DNA from: Cymbidium sinense
Taxonomy: Eukaryota > Streptophyta > Magnoliopsida > Asparagales > Orchidaceae
NCBI GenBank assembly: GCA_021442155.1
Contig: CM038221.1
Location: 47,935,648 to 47,999,647 of the forward strand
Direction of reading: 5' to 3'
Length of the DNA: 64,000 nt
Shown here: positions 34,901 to 48,310 of the stretch, in pieces
Numbering within the stretch: position 1 is the stretch's first letter
Layout of the letters: each line of letters begins with the position of its first letter
The notes under the pieces: model-generated
Told to the model about the DNA's origin: nothing
What the model saw: only the letters and a program-made list of their open reading frames with translations
Database searches by the model: none
Program-made: the position numbers and the translations under genes

Positions 34901-37900
34901 CATCAGAGGGTCAAGTCAAACTTGCCCAAGCTCTTGCACACTCCATCCTATGGCATGAGAAATCAACCATTGGATAGGTTGGTAATTATGCTTAGATGGT
35001 GTGGGTTGATTTTTTTATAATTTGCTAGATCGGGCTCAGATCTCCCCTTAGATCATGGATGATCTTGATCCTCGTGGAAGAACTTGCTCATCTCGCCTAT
35101 CCATCCACATGTTTTATATGGATCATGGATGATCTTTGTTGATCCTCAGGGAAGAACTTGGCTCATCTCAGCTATCCATCCACATGTTTTATATGGATGG
35201 CTGAGATTATTTAGCATGTTTAGTAAATCAATTATCCTTTTAAAACCATGGGTGAATCCTTAGGATCTTTGATAGGGAGAATAATCGCACCACCATTTGG
35301 GATGTGACATTTAAGTCACACCCTCATGTAAACGCGTGTAAAGCGACTTCGCCATGCCAGCGTCGAGGATTAAGTGATTAGTTAAGCCATTAATTAATTC
35401 ATAATTAATTTAATTAATCTCTAATTAATTCATAAAACTTAAAATTCATAACTCTTCAAGAAAATCAGAAAATAAAAAAAAGAAAAAAATGTTATGTAAA
35501 GATAATTTCATCTAGAATATTTAAAATAGTTTTAATGGATTTTGAATTACCTTTTCTAATTTGGGTTTCTAATTTTAATTAGCTAATTATCCTTTAATAA
35601 GTCATCATAATCTCAAATTTGGGTTCATTTTAGGGATGACCTCGCCTCCTAATTTTCATAAGATTTATTGAGGGCTCAATTGGGAAAATTGAATTTCATT
35701 CCTTAATTACTCTTTCATGTAAGAGTAATTAAGGTGATTAGTGGATTTACCCTATGATTAGTTGATGGTCATATCCAGAGTGGGTTTATAATTTTGGGGC
35801 ATTTTCCAAGCTATTCTCTAAACCCCTTCTCCTTAATTTCTCTTAAGGGTTAATGATTAATTCATCCCTTTAATAAATTTTCAAAAAATTCTAAAAGTTT
35901 CATAACTTAATTAATCTACCTTGGGTATGCTTAGGTTTTTTAATAAGCTCTATTAAGGAAATTAAAACCCTTTCATAAGTATGAAAGGGTGTTTTGAAAG
36001 TACTTAAGCTAAACCCTTAGCTTAATTAACTTTAAAGCCAAATTGCATTAGGCCTTTTCATTATTAAGAGCATTGCAAATTTAAATACCTTGTGAGTTTT
36101 ATGTCATCTCATTAGCTCTTAATAACTTAGTTAATTTTTCTAAGGTGGTGTAGGTAAGGGTTAATTAAGCCACTTAATTTATACCTTAACCTAATCAATG
36201 CTAAAAAAATGGATTTAATTATCTAAAAATTAAACAAAAGTACAAAACACATGTGGGAATGGGTTAGGGACAGCAAACTCATCTCACCTTTTCAAAATTA
36301 AATCTAACTTTAAAATAGACAAAAAATCATTTTGAAATTCACTTTGATTTATTCTCTTATTCTATAAGAATGTCTTTAGGATTTAAGTGAAGTAGTTTGT
36401 TTACATTTTTCATTGTTTGGATCTTTCCCAACATGTTGTATGTCATATGATTCATGCATTCATAATTTCATATTTCAAATTTTAAAATGAAATTATTTAC
36501 TTTATATCAAATGCATGTGTTGGCTAAAGTAAAATATGAGTTATTATCACTACTAAATCCAAAGTATTTTCAAAACTTATAAATAAAATATCAAATCTGA
36601 GTGTGCTATTCATATCATAATTATAAGTTTTGCATGTGATGAATTATAAAGTCATGTTTAGTGTTTTCCTTTCTTTCTTATGTTACCATAGTTTTGAATG
36701 AGTTGGTAAAAGATGTAGGTTCATTTGAAAAAACACTTACTTAGTTATATACCCTATTCATCCTATGCTATCATCTAATAAGGTTATACTTGCATGAATA
36801 AATTGCATAAACAAAATAAATCTATTAAACAACTTTTGCATATTCCTTTTCCATTTCATTTCTTTTATATACATATTTGTACTTAAGGAAAATGGAATAT
36901 TAGAATGGACAACCCCAAGATTGTGAGGCTTTAAGTAGCCCTAAGTAGGTCTTGTACCACACACCTCTGGTTAACAATGACGTTGTACTCACTTATGCCT
37001 TTCTCACTTTCATGTACGTATGTGAAATTTTGGATAAGGAAAACCTTTTCTAGTTAAGAAAAATCATGCATATTCAACTTCTAAATTTTTTTCAATTGAT
37101 TACTTAGTATGCATCATAAAGTGTGTTATCTATTCTCATTTGCATGAATAGATATGCTTAGGGTCTATCCATATGCATGTTATATATGTTGGGAAAGAAA
37201 TAAAGTAATGTGTGTTATGTAAATTTTGATTCATTTTATTTAATCTTAAAATGCTTTTCTTTTTGAATAGGTTTGTTTAGTTTTATCTAAACTTAGGATT
37301 GATTAAAAGATGTAATCAAAATATTCACCAAAATGAAATTAAAATGAACTTACCTTAAAAATTACTATTAGGGAAGGAAAGAGAAGTTCTCTCTTCCCTC
37401 TCTTTATAACTTAGTAATTAATTGTAGTTTCACTCAAACCAAATAAAAAAAATGAAATAAAAATAACCCAAAACACTTAAACAACTTAAGTTGAACATGT
37501 TCTTCAAACTTAGAAAATTTAAATCTAAAGTCATAAGCATACCAATAAACCTTCAAAGCACACACATTAGCCTAAGTCACCACTTCAAGTTAGGTTAGGT
37601 GCATGGTTTGATGTTATGTTTTATTTTGTGTTATATGTTTTATCGATGTTAGGTGTATGCTTAGAATGAATGGTAGGACATGCTTAGTCTAACTATTCTT
37701 TTATGGGGATTATAGGGGCTATCATAAATAAAAATAAATGCTTTTGCTTGCAGGTGCTTTACTTCAAGCATAATATAAAGTGGACTTAGTCACCATGTGT
37801 GGGGTGATAAGTCCAATATACATGTTTGGGATTTGTTGGTGTGATTAAACTAACCTTTATTTTGTAGTTAGATTTCTACTTTTCCTTTCATGTAAAATTT

Positions 37901-38760
37901 GTATAATTAGATTTTGAATGATTTGTTATGATGATTAGGATTCATCATAAGATCATTTTATGTACCATGTGAAGCCTTTGAGCATCCACCTTCCAACCAC
38001 CAAAGGAGAAACCAAAGAAGAAAAGAAGAAAGAAGAAAAGAAGAAAAGAAAGAAGAAGTTGAAGACCCCATAATAATGAATTCCTTTTTATATTGTAATT
38101 TAATTCATTTATAACTTTGTATAGGGTAGATCTGCCACATTATATTTTTTTGTTTATGTGGTGGTGCACCACAACGGCCATTTATTCTTTTTGATTTATA
38201 AATTGTTTGATGATTTGTTTAGCTTTTGCATTAAGTGGAATGCTTTTCCAGTTTCTTTCTTGCTTTATGTATGGCCTGGATGTGGATTAGGCTCTTTAGG
38301 AAAAAATAAATCTTTTACCGAACTTAACAATTCAAATTCAAATTAAAATAACTCATAACCTCACATAAAGCTTGGAATTAAAATCAAGATAAAAGAATTA
38401 ACAATCCCTTAGCTAGATGAGCATTTCTTTATAATATCATGCACAAATGCATCTTATTTCACTTTGATTGAGGGCTTCCACCTTGCTGAGAATCTTGACC
38501 TGAGGGTCGTGGTGGAAACTCACCTCTACCTTCTTGATTTTGGCCAATAAGATTTCATGTATTCATAAAATCCTATTATAAGTCAAAATGATTGTACAAA
38601 ATAATAAAATAAAATGAAATTTGAATTGCATTAGATTTAGGTCATTTGAAGCATGTCTCTTTACTTGATCTAGTCTCTTTAGGGAGTGAGTTTAAGGACT
38701 TAGTCTCTTTCTAAATAATAATAGCCCAGCTATCTTGCATAAGCATAAGGACTTGTCTAT
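31976..38760 (+). repeat. E1 3' LTR, truncated at its 3' end
   Basis: Begins TGTTGACCTCA and is colinear with the 5' LTR up to canonical about 17392, with many small indels and one large gap (canonical about 13270-13470 is missing near 34930). Includes the perfect hairpin CTAAGTCCTTAA 32336-32347 with TTAAGGACTTAG 32355-32366. It lacks the last 0.8 kb; at 38760 the sequence turns into an inverted LTR. Divergence from the 5' LTR is plainly substantial, consistent with an old insertion, but I did not compute it. Confidence 0.85.
33228..33745 (+). repeat. 259-bp tandem duplication in the E1 3' LTR
   Basis: CTCATATATC(C/T)CTCTCATCATG occurs at 33228 and 33487, and the following sequence (GGGTTGACCAAGTCAACACTTAACC, CACTCATGACCTATGTTTGAACTTGACC) repeats at the same offset. 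The 5' LTR has one copy (about 11897-12100). So the duplication arose in this LTR after the two LTRs separated, or was lost from the other. Confidence 0.8.
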
Positions 38761-41700
38761 TTGGTTTGCCTCCACAAGAGAGACAAACCACCTGACTGCT
38801 TGTACTTACAACTGCCTGGGTGGCTACTAACTAACTCCTCCTACATTTTTAAATTCATGTAGGCAAGTCATATGTTATATGCAAGATAGCTAGGTTATTA
38901 TTTATTTAGAAAGAGACTAAGTCCTTAAACTCACTCCTTAAAGAGACTAGATCATGTAAGTGTATGCTTTAAATGACCTAAATCTAATGTAATCGATTTC
39001 ATTTTATTTTATTTTGGACAAATTTTGACTAAGTTAATAGGATTCATATGCCTAATGCATGAGAAATGAGATTATTGGCCAAAATCAGTGAGAAGGAGAG
39101 GTGTGTTTCCACATGACTCTCAAAGGTCAAGCCAAGTTTCTCCGCAAAGGGAAGCCTCCAATCAAGAGTGAAAATAATATGCATTTGTGCATGATGTTAT
39201 AAAAGAAATACTCATCAAGCTAAAGGGTTACCAATTCTTTTATCTTGATTTTAGCCTAAGCTTTAGGTGAGGTTATGAGTTCTTTTTTTTAATTTTGAAT
39301 TATTAAATTTGGTTAAAGATTTATTTTTTCCTGAGAGCCTATTACACATTCAGGCCATACATAAAGCAGGAAGAAACTACGAAAAGGATGCCACTTAATG
39401 CATAAGCTAAATAAATCATCAATCAATTTATAAAGCTAATCGCAAAAGAATAAGAGGCCATCAGGGTCTGCACCACCAACAAACTTGAAAATAAATTGGG
39501 TAGCTCTACACCCTTATACAACCCGGATTAGAAATGAATTACATACAATTAAGCAAGGAACTCATTGTTATGGGGTCTTCAAGCTTCATTTTTTCATTCT
39601 TCTTTTCTTCTTCTTCTTCTTTTCTTCTTCTTCTTTGATTCCTTCTTTGATGGTTGGAAGGTGGATGTCTAAAAGCTTCACATGGTGCATAAGATGAGAT
39701 CTTATGACCAATGCTCATCCTAATCCCATAACAATCATTCCAAAATCCTAATTGCAAAATTACATGAAAAGAAAATAAATCTAGCTAACACCTACAAATA
39801 GAGATTAGCTAAACAAATCATATAAATCTAAGCATGTATATTGAACTTAACACACACATGGGTGACTAAGTCCACTGCCTATTGGATTATGCTTAGGGGT
39901 ATAAGCACTGCATAGCAAAAGCATTTATATTTTATTTATTATACTCTTAAGCACATCCTAAAAATAATGATTAGACTAAAATTGCCCTACCATTCATTCT
40001 ATGCACATTCACCTTAACATCCAGACTAAAACATATATCACAAAGTAAAAGCAAGCATCAAACTATGCACCGCCCTAACCTAAAGCTAGAAGTGATGACT
40101 TAGCCTAATGTGTGTGCTTTAGAGGTTTGTGTGGTATGCTTAGTTATGGCTTTAAGTTAGAATTTTCTAAGTATGAAGAATGTTCAACTTAGAGGAGGGT
40201 TTCATTTAATTAATTTAGTTATTTTGGGTTGATTTTATTTTATTGATTAGGTTCAAATGAATCCAATTAATTACTAAGTTAAAGAGAGGGAGAAGAGAAC
40301 TTCTCTTTCCTTCCCTAACCTAAGTAATTTCTAAAGTAGATTCATATTTTTGGTTTTATTTAGTGAATATTTTAATTAAGTATTTTAATTAATCCTAAGT
40401 TTAGATGAACTCTAAATCAACCTATTCAAAAAAAAGGCATTTCAAGATTAAGTAAAATGAACAAAATTCACAAAACATACATCACTTTATTTCTTTCCCA
40501 ACATGTATAACTTGCATATGAATGAGTCCTAAACATATCTATACATATAAATGGAAATGTTTAACACACTTTATGATGCATGCTAAGTAACTTATTTAAG
40601 AAAATTTGGATGTTTATGATGCATGATTCTTATTAATTAACAAAGGGGTTTCTTATCCAATTTTCATATGCACACATGAATGTATAAAAGGCATAAGTGA
40701 GTACGACGCTATTGTTAAGCAGGGGTGTAAGGTACAAGACCTACTTAGGGCTACTTAAAGCATCACAACCCTGGGGTTGTCCAGACTAATATACCACTTT
40801 CCTTAAATACAAGCATGTGTACAAAAGAAATGAATGGAAAAGAAAGAATGCAAAAGTTGTGTTGGTTGATTTATTTTTGTTTATGCAATTTATATGTACA
40901 AGTATAAGTATCCTTCTAATTAGCATAGGAATAAGAATAAAATTAGGCAAGTGTTAGGTTCTTTTCAAATGAACTACACACTTTGCCAAGTCTTATTCAA
41001 AACTATGCTAAAATAGAGGGGAAGAAAAACCTACACTATATTTTACTCACATGCCAACTTATAAGTAAGATATAAGTAACATACTTTTAGTTTTGATAAT
41101 TGATTCATATATTTTGAAAATAATTTGGATTTAATTGTGATAATAGCCACTCATATTCTTACTTAGCCAACACATGAAATTTGACATAAAGGAAACATTT
41201 TCATTTTAAATTTATTTTTTGAAAAGCTTGGATGCATGAAACCATATGACACACATATTTAGCATGTTAGGGAAGAACTAAAGCTATGAAAGCATGTAAA
41301 TACATTCACTTAAATTAAATCCTAAAGACAATATTATGAAATAAGAAAGCTTAAAGTAAATCAAAGTTTATTTAATATGATTTTTGTTTGATTTTGAATT
41401 TGATTTAATTTTAAAAATATGAAGTGAGTTTTCTGTTTCGTAACCCATTCTCACATGTGTTTGATATTTTTGTTCAATTTTTAGGTGATTAGATTCATTT
41501 TATATTTTGATTAGGTTAAAGTATGAATTAAGTATGTTAATTACCCTTACCCACACTTAGCATAGTTAATCAAATAATTATGAGCCAATGAGATGACATA
41601 AAGCCTCACAAGGAATTTAAATTTTCAATGCACCTAGGAAGAAAAGGGCCTAATGCAATTTGGATCATGATTAATGATTAATTAAGCTAAGGGGTTTAAC

Positions 41701-44700
41701 TTAAGTAATTTCAAAACACCCCTCACACATATGAGTTGAATTTTGATTTCCCTAATTGAACTTAGGCTCTTGAACACCTAAGCATCTACCCCAAGTAAAT
41801 TAATTAAGTTTTGGAAAGTTTTAGAATTTTAAGAAATTAATTAAGAGGGTAATTAGTGAATTAGCCTTTAATTAATAGAGGATTAAGAAAGAAAAGGGGG
41901 TTTAAGGAATAGCTTAGGGGAAATGCCCCAAAAATTATTCCCTAAACCTCCTATTCATTGAAATAGACCTTAATCAATTTCAACAAAGGATTAAACTACT
42001 AATCAAACCCTTAATTAACCTTAATTACATTAAAGGGTTAATTAGGAAATGAATTAGCAACTTCCTCAATTAAGCCACCAATAAATCCCAAGAAATTAGT
42101 GGAGGCAGAAGTCATCCCCCAAATCATACTCAAAAAGTTTGGGAATAATTAGTGGATTAATTATAGGGTAATTAGAAAATTAAGATTTCTAATAAAACCC
42201 AAATTTAGAGAAAAGAAGTATTTAAAATTAATCAAAATCAATTTTAGAATATTCTATGTTCAATTATTTTTCTAATGCAATTTATTTCATATTTTTTTAT
42301 TTTTCTATGTTGAGATACAAATTTTAGAAGTTTAAGCAATTAATTAGAATTAAATAAACCCTAATTAATCCCTTAATCCTACGATGGCTGCCCTTTACAT
42401 GCAGCAAGCTCTGAGTGGCCACTTAAACATCACATCATAGCGCCGCATGGCGGCAGCACTACACACTTTTGCCTCGATCGTTCGATCAAGGATCGGACGA
42501 CTGAGATTAAAGTTGTCATTCAGAGGGGATAAAATAGGATATAAAATGTGATTTAATCTCAGCTGTCCATCCAAAATGCGTGGATGGAGGGCAAGAGATC
42601 CATCCCTGCCATTGCCTGTGAACCATGGAGACCGTCCAAGCTTAAGGCCATGATCCGAGCTTGATTGAGCTTGGATTGGGATGAAATTTTACACACACCA
42701 TCTAAACCTAATGACAAACACATCTAATGGTTGGCACTTCATGCCATTATAATTTCTTTGACAAAGCTCCATGCCACATTGAGTTTAATGTCAAAAAATG
42801 GCATACCTCACTGGAGGTGATCACCAACGCTCGATTCACTTAGAGAAGCTTCGTGCTTAAGATGAAGCTTTGGTAAAGTTTTAGCTCTTGAGGTTGAGTG
42901 GATGGCTCTATGGACCAACTCCTCCTTAGCTTGAGCTCGATTTTGATTGAAGTGGATCTCCCCTTGCTTCAAGAACTTGGAAGAGAACTTAAGCAAGCTC
43001 GATTGGGTTCTCTGATGGAGTGTGCAAAGGAATTTGAATTTAGTAGTGGAAGTTGGTAATTCAATGGTCCTCCCTATTTTTACTTAAGGAAAACCGAGAA
43101 ATGCCAAATTCAATCTCCTTCTAGAAGCTTAGAACTCTTGCTAATGACTCCTATCGCCTCTAGCTTCAATCGACAAGGAAGTGAAGATTCAAATGAATTA
43201 GGGGAGTATATCTCCCTTAAATCATCACCAAGAAAGGAGGAGCCGTTTTGGTCCAATTGAGCTTAGGTAGTGGGTTTGTTAGGCCACTTAGACTATCCTT
43301 GAGTTCATTTTAAACTAGGGAGTGGATTAGTGAAGTGGCCATGTGCTCAAAATAAGTGGGAAGAGGTTTGTCATGTGCCCATTTCAAGCCATGTGCTGGT
43401 TGGGTCGTCAAGTTGGGCAACCCAAACCAATTGGGAGCACCACCCTCCATAGATTCACTTGACCTATTAGAGAGTATCAAGTAGGAAAATTCCATAGATT
43501 TGACCAAAATTTGTTCTATGGCCTAGGGTTAAAATGGTCATTTCGCTGATTTTTGAATTTGGATATGTTGGGTATGTTGAGAAAATAGGTTTGGCCAAGC
43601 TTCATTGGATTTGGAGTTCATTTGGTATCTTTTGGCTCATGTTGACCCATTTAAGTCAAAATGGGTCAACATGGGTCAAGTTCACCAATTGGTCAAATTG
43701 GGTCAAACCAAGGGTTGGGTCAAGTTTATATGATCATTTTAAATGTTTTAGTGGCTTTGGTTTGATTCAATTTAGTTTAGGTTTGAATTTGGTTCATATG
43801 ACTTCATTTAGGTCAAATGGATCAGTTGACCAACTTGACCCATTTGACCTATTTGAGCAGTCATGGGTAGTTTAGGTTTGGTTAGTCATATGAAGTGGAT
43901 TGGTATCTTTGTTTCTAATCAATTTTGGTTAAGTTTGAATTTGGCTCAACATGACCCTTGGTCAAGTCAAAGGCCAATTAGCGTCTATAATTGAGGCTTT
44001 GGTCAAGTTCAACAAGTGATTTGGAATGAACTTGACTCATAAGTTTCAATCAATTTGGCTTATATCAAGTTTTGACATGTTTTGACTTTTTAAGTCAAGT
44101 TGGGTCAACTTGGGTCAACAATTGCAGTTCGGCTCAAATACTTTGGTCATGAATGAACTTAGATCATTGGTTTCAATTAATTTGGCCTATGGTGGATTTT
44201 GGCTATGGTTTCATTTTGGCTAAGTGGACTTGGTCAACCCTTAGGTTTGACTTGGTTTGACCCACCTTAAGTGATTGATCATCTCATGATGATTGTGATC
44301 ATGATGAGAGCATAGATGAGTTTAGTTCAATCCAATTTGGTTAGGATTAGAATTTGGCTCATAAGGGTACTTTAGGTCACTTTGGGTCAAGTGAGCCTAA
44401 GTGGGTCAAATTGCTTGGTCAAAGCTTGATTTGAGTTTAATTGAACTTGTATATGGACTTATGATTGAAATATAAATCCATTTGCAAGTGGTTTGAAGTC
44501 AAATGGGTTTTGATTCATTTGATAATTTCAAGTTCAAAGGGTGAACATGAAATGGATTTTGGCTTGATTTTTTAACTGAGTTTTGATTTGGTGATTCAAG
44601 TTTGTATTTATATTTGGGTTCATGATTGAAGGTTTGATTGAATCATGAAGAAAAATCAAGAGTTTGGCTTGATTTGAAGTTGATTTGGCTAGGTTCAAAA

Positions 44701-45584
44701 TTTTGACTTGAAAGGCTTAGGTTGAATTTTGAATGAATTTGAGTTTGATTTTTGGAATTGGTTTTGATTGCTTGAATTTATATTTCATTTATATATGTGA
44801 ATATAAATATGAATATAAATGGGCCATGAGAAAATTTCATGAATTTGAAGTGATTTGACCATGATCTAGGCTAAGTCCTTAAGATGAAATTTAAAGGACT
44901 TAGGAAATTTTAGAGTTTGGAGCTTGAATTTTGAATTTGATTTGATTGATTTGAATTTATATTCCATTTATATATCTGAATATAAATGAGAATATAAATG
45001 AGTTATGAGAAAATCTCATGAGTTTGAATTCATTTGAAGATGATTTAGGCTAAGTCCTTAAGGTGGAAATTAAAGACTTAGAAAATTTTGGAGTTTTAGA
45101 TTTGAATTTTGGATTTAGTTTGCTTGATTTGAATTTATATTTCATTTATATATGTGAATATAAATGAGAATATAAATAGGTTATGAGAAAATTTCAAGGA
45201 TTTGATTTTATTTGAAGATGATTTTTGCTAAGTCCTTAAGAGAGGATTAAGGACTTAAGAAGAATTTGGAATTTGAAATTTCATTCATGGGTTTTAATCA
45301 TGGATTTCAATCATGTGGCATTGATTTGAGTTTGGAAAAAAAATTAAATAAGATTTATTTGCAGTTTGACTTGAAGGAAGGAAGGTGAGGAGTGGTTCAA
45401 GCTAAGGTTAGTAAATTTCCAACGCCAAGGCATGACATCCTATGGCTAACTCTTCTAAGTCTCTCAGGTTGAGGCCCACCTAATTACTAGATATGTCTTA
45501 GGACTAAGGATCCCTTAAAGTCTAAGAGGAGTCCTATGTCTAAGATGGAGTGGTTGAGGGCTCATTCTAAAAATGAGGTCAACA
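38761..45584 (-). mobile_element. Minus-strand LTR, lacking its last 0.7 kb
   Basis: Reverse complement of canonical 10420-17497, with its 5' terminus TGTTGACC at 45584. Contains the CTT-rich tract (39585-39650), the CpG-retaining segment (42380-42660), the GGTCAA zone (43530-44420) and three AT hairpin units (about 44770-45200). To the right, at 45585, lies a different LTR copy, so this terminus is a real insertion boundary. ORFs 39485-39697, 43310-43507 and 43534-43875 are not conserved as proteins among LTR copies. Confidence 0.82.
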
Positions 45585-48310
45585 TAAATTAAGGTCAGTT
45601 TTGAGTCATACTTTGTCGGAGGCTATCACCGGCGCTTCCAATGGTGGAGGTAGCTTCATCTAGTGGAGACAAAGTCCTATTGATGGTTTCAAGCTTTGAG
45701 ATGAAGTGGATCTTCCAATTGACCAAGGCTCCCTTCAATGGCTTGCAGCTTTGGTCTAGGTCTCCCATCCCGTGGCTTGGATGATTGGGAAATGTTTTGG
45801 GTGAGCTCGACTTTCCTCCTTGATGGTGCTTGCAAAGGGAATTGAGGTTGGTTGAGGAGTTTTAAATTTCCTCCCCTATTTCGACCTTGAAGGAAACTGA
45901 GAAGGAGAAGTTGGAAAGAGCTTGGTAATGCTTGGGAAACTTGGAGAAGCTTGCTTTTGATCCTCCGAGCTCAATCGAATGCAAGGAAGATGGTTTGAGT
46001 GAGAATGAGGGGAGTATATCTCCCCCTACTAGGATCGGATGACCAGGCTTGCCTTGCCATTTTGATCAAATTGAGGAGGTTGAATGGTTTATTTTGGTTA
46101 TTAGGAGTGCTATGTGCTTCAGTTTTGGCAGAGGAGAGGAATGGAAGATGTGCATATGTCTTAAATGAGTGTGGGAGGTGATCTAATTGGAGAATTTTCA
46201 TTGGACGGGTCAGTTTGGCCTTGGGTTGGGTCATGTGCAGCACCTCCCATACTGTCCAAATGGTCCACTAGGAGGATGCCAAGTGGCCATGAAAAGGAAT
46301 TGATCAAATTCCATGTGGATTTAATCATAGGTTACCTTTTCACCTAAGGGTAAAATGGTCATTTTGCCTTGATTTTTATTTGGGTAGATTTAAAATGATT
46401 GAAAAATAGGTTGGACCAAATTTCAAAAAATTTGGAGTTGATTTGATATGATTTGGCTTAAGTTGACCCATTTAGGTCAAAATGGGTCAACTTGGGTGAA
46501 GTTGATCAATTGGTCAAATTGGGTCAAACCATGGGTTAAGTCAAGTTCATATGACCATTTGGAGTGGTTTGGTATCATTGGCTTGGTTCAATTTGATTTA
46601 TATTTGATTTGGGTTCATTTGAGTTCACTTAGGTCAGATGGATCAAGTTGACTAATTTGACCCATTTGACCCAATTAGGTTAGGTCATGGGTTGGTTTAG
46701 CTTTGGTTAGTCATTTGAAATGTTTTGCAAGCTTTGGTTTCAATCAATTTTGGTTTGGTTAAGTTTCAAGTTGATTTGACCTTTTAGGTCAAGTTAGGTT
46801 CATGGTCAATTGGGCCAGGTTGAGTTTAGTTGGCCAATTGATGCTTTGGCCAAGTTAAACAAGTGATTTAGAATAAATTTGACTCATTGGTTGCAGTCAA
46901 TTTGGCTTAAATCAAGATTAGACCCATTTTGACTTTTTAGGTTAACTTGGGTCAACTTGGGTCAAGTGGCCAATTTGGTTATGTTTGGCTCAATTGATGG
47001 CTTGATCGTGTTCAATCATTGATTATGAATTGGTTTAGATTAATGGTTTCAATCAATTTGGTCGATGGTGGATTTTGGCTAGTTTAGGTTTCAGGGTTAA
47101 GTGTTGACTTGATCAAAGGCTAGGTTTGACTTGGTTTGACTTGGTTTGACTTAGTTTGACCAAATTTGAGTGATTAATCATCCTAAGATGATTGTTGCTC
47201 ACAATGTGAGGCTTAGATTGGCTTAGTTCAAACCAATTTGGATAGGATTAGAATTTGGCTCAAAAAGGTGCTTTAAGTTACTTTGGGCCAGGTGAGCCTA
47301 AGTGGGTCAATTGGCTTGATCAAAGCTTGATTCAAGTTTTGTTGAACTCACATACGAATTTATGATTGAAATATAAATCCAATTGCAAGTGCTTTGGAGT
47401 CAAATGGGTTTTGATTCATTTGATAATTTCAAGTCCAAAGGATGAACATGGGTTTGATTTAGGTTGATTTGATTTTGGTTTGATGATTGAAGTTTATGAT
47501 TGAATTTGGTTTTTGATTGAAGGATTGGATGTTTAAAGAGAAAATCCAAAGGTTTGAATTGGTTTGAGAATGATTTGGCCAAGTTCAAGAATTTGACATG
47601 AAAGGGTATAGGTTGAATTTAGGTTGGATTTGGATTTGAGTTTTGAATTTAGTTTTGGTCATTTGAATTAATATTTCATTTACATTTGTGAATATAAATG
47701 AGAATATAAGTGAGTTATGAGAAAACCCTTTGAATTTGGAGTGATTTGGGTTTGATTTGAGGGAGTTCAAGGATTAGACTTAAAATAGGTTGGATTTTGA
47801 TTGGATTTGGATTTGAGTTTTGAATTTAGTTTGGGTTATTTGAATTTATATTTCATTTATATTTATGAATATAAATGAAAATATAAATGGGTTATGAGAA
47901 AATCTTTTGAGTTTGGAGTGATTTGAATTTGAGAAAAATCAATTAAGTTGAGATTGATTTAAGATTTGATTTAGAATTGATCATGGATTTCAGTCATTTA
48001 AAATTGATTCATGATTTAAGAAAATCCATTGAGTTGGAACTGATTTAAGATTTGATTTGAAATTGATTTGAATTTGAAGTTTGACTTGAAAGAAGGAAGT
48101 AATGATTTGGTCTGCTATGGGTGGCAAGTTTTCCTAATACCCCTAAGGCATAACCTATTCTTATGTCTAACTCTTCTAAGTCTCTAGGGTTAGGTTAAGT
48201 GTTCACCTAATCACTAGAAGTGTCTTAAGACTAAGAAACTCTTAATGTCTAAAGGTGTCCTATGTCTAAGATGAGGAAGTTGAAAGCTCACTCTAAAAGT
48301 TAGGTCAACA
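45585..48310 (-). mobile_element. Minus-strand LTR, 5' portion only
   Basis: Reverse complement of canonical 10420 to about 13400. Its TGTTGACC-type terminus is at 48310, where it abuts gag coding sequence of an older copy. It is cut at 45585 by the terminus of the neighbouring LTR. Contains a local short-period repeat, GTTTGACTTG four times near 47120-47165, and two AT hairpin units (47640-47900). No genes. Confidence 0.82.

Larger units (their letters stand above)
10420..38760 (+). mobile_element. E1: near-complete Tat/Ogre-type Ty3/gypsy retrotransposon, 3' LTR truncated
   Basis: Order seen: LTR, primer binding site, hairpin leader, ORF1, gag, protease, reverse transcriptase, RNase H, second RNase H, integrase, long repetitive 3' UTR, LTR. 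The domain order with two RNase H modules is known for the plant Tat lineage. The 5' boundary is marked by a switch from an older LTR to TGTTGACC at 10420. The 3' end is cut at 38760, about 730-830 bp short of the LTR end, where the inverted copy begins. Internal length is about 13.7 kb; with two full LTRs it would be about 29 kb, very large for this class. All reading frames are broken, so it cannot be autonomous. No target-site duplication can be tested because the right end is lost. Confidence 0.85.
31976..45584. repeat. 13.6-kb inverted repeat of two LTRs, tail-to-tail
   Basis: Arm 1 is the E1 3' LTR (31976-38760). Arm 2 (about 38860-45584) is the reverse complement of the same LTR span. 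Both outer ends are TGTTGACC termini pointing inward-out. The spacer 38761-38860 is canonical LTR 17392-17497 and exists only in the second copy. Arms differ by many substitutions and indels, visible around 38640-38760 against 38865-38985, so it is not a recent fold-back. Confidence 0.85.

Noticed and set aside
43534..43875. 113-codon ORF in the TTGACC-rich LTR zone (and 46448-46651, 12368-12559, 34172-34354 in the equivalent zone)
   Set aside because: Peptides such as THLSQNGSTWVK recur only because the hexamer-rich DNA recurs; frames are not preserved between LTR copies and there is no domain.
31976..45584. Inverted repeat as a fold-back or chimeric-read artefact
   Set aside because: The arms differ by many substitutions and indels and end at separate LTR termini, so they are independent copies. 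An assembly join at the centre is still possible and is listed as a check.
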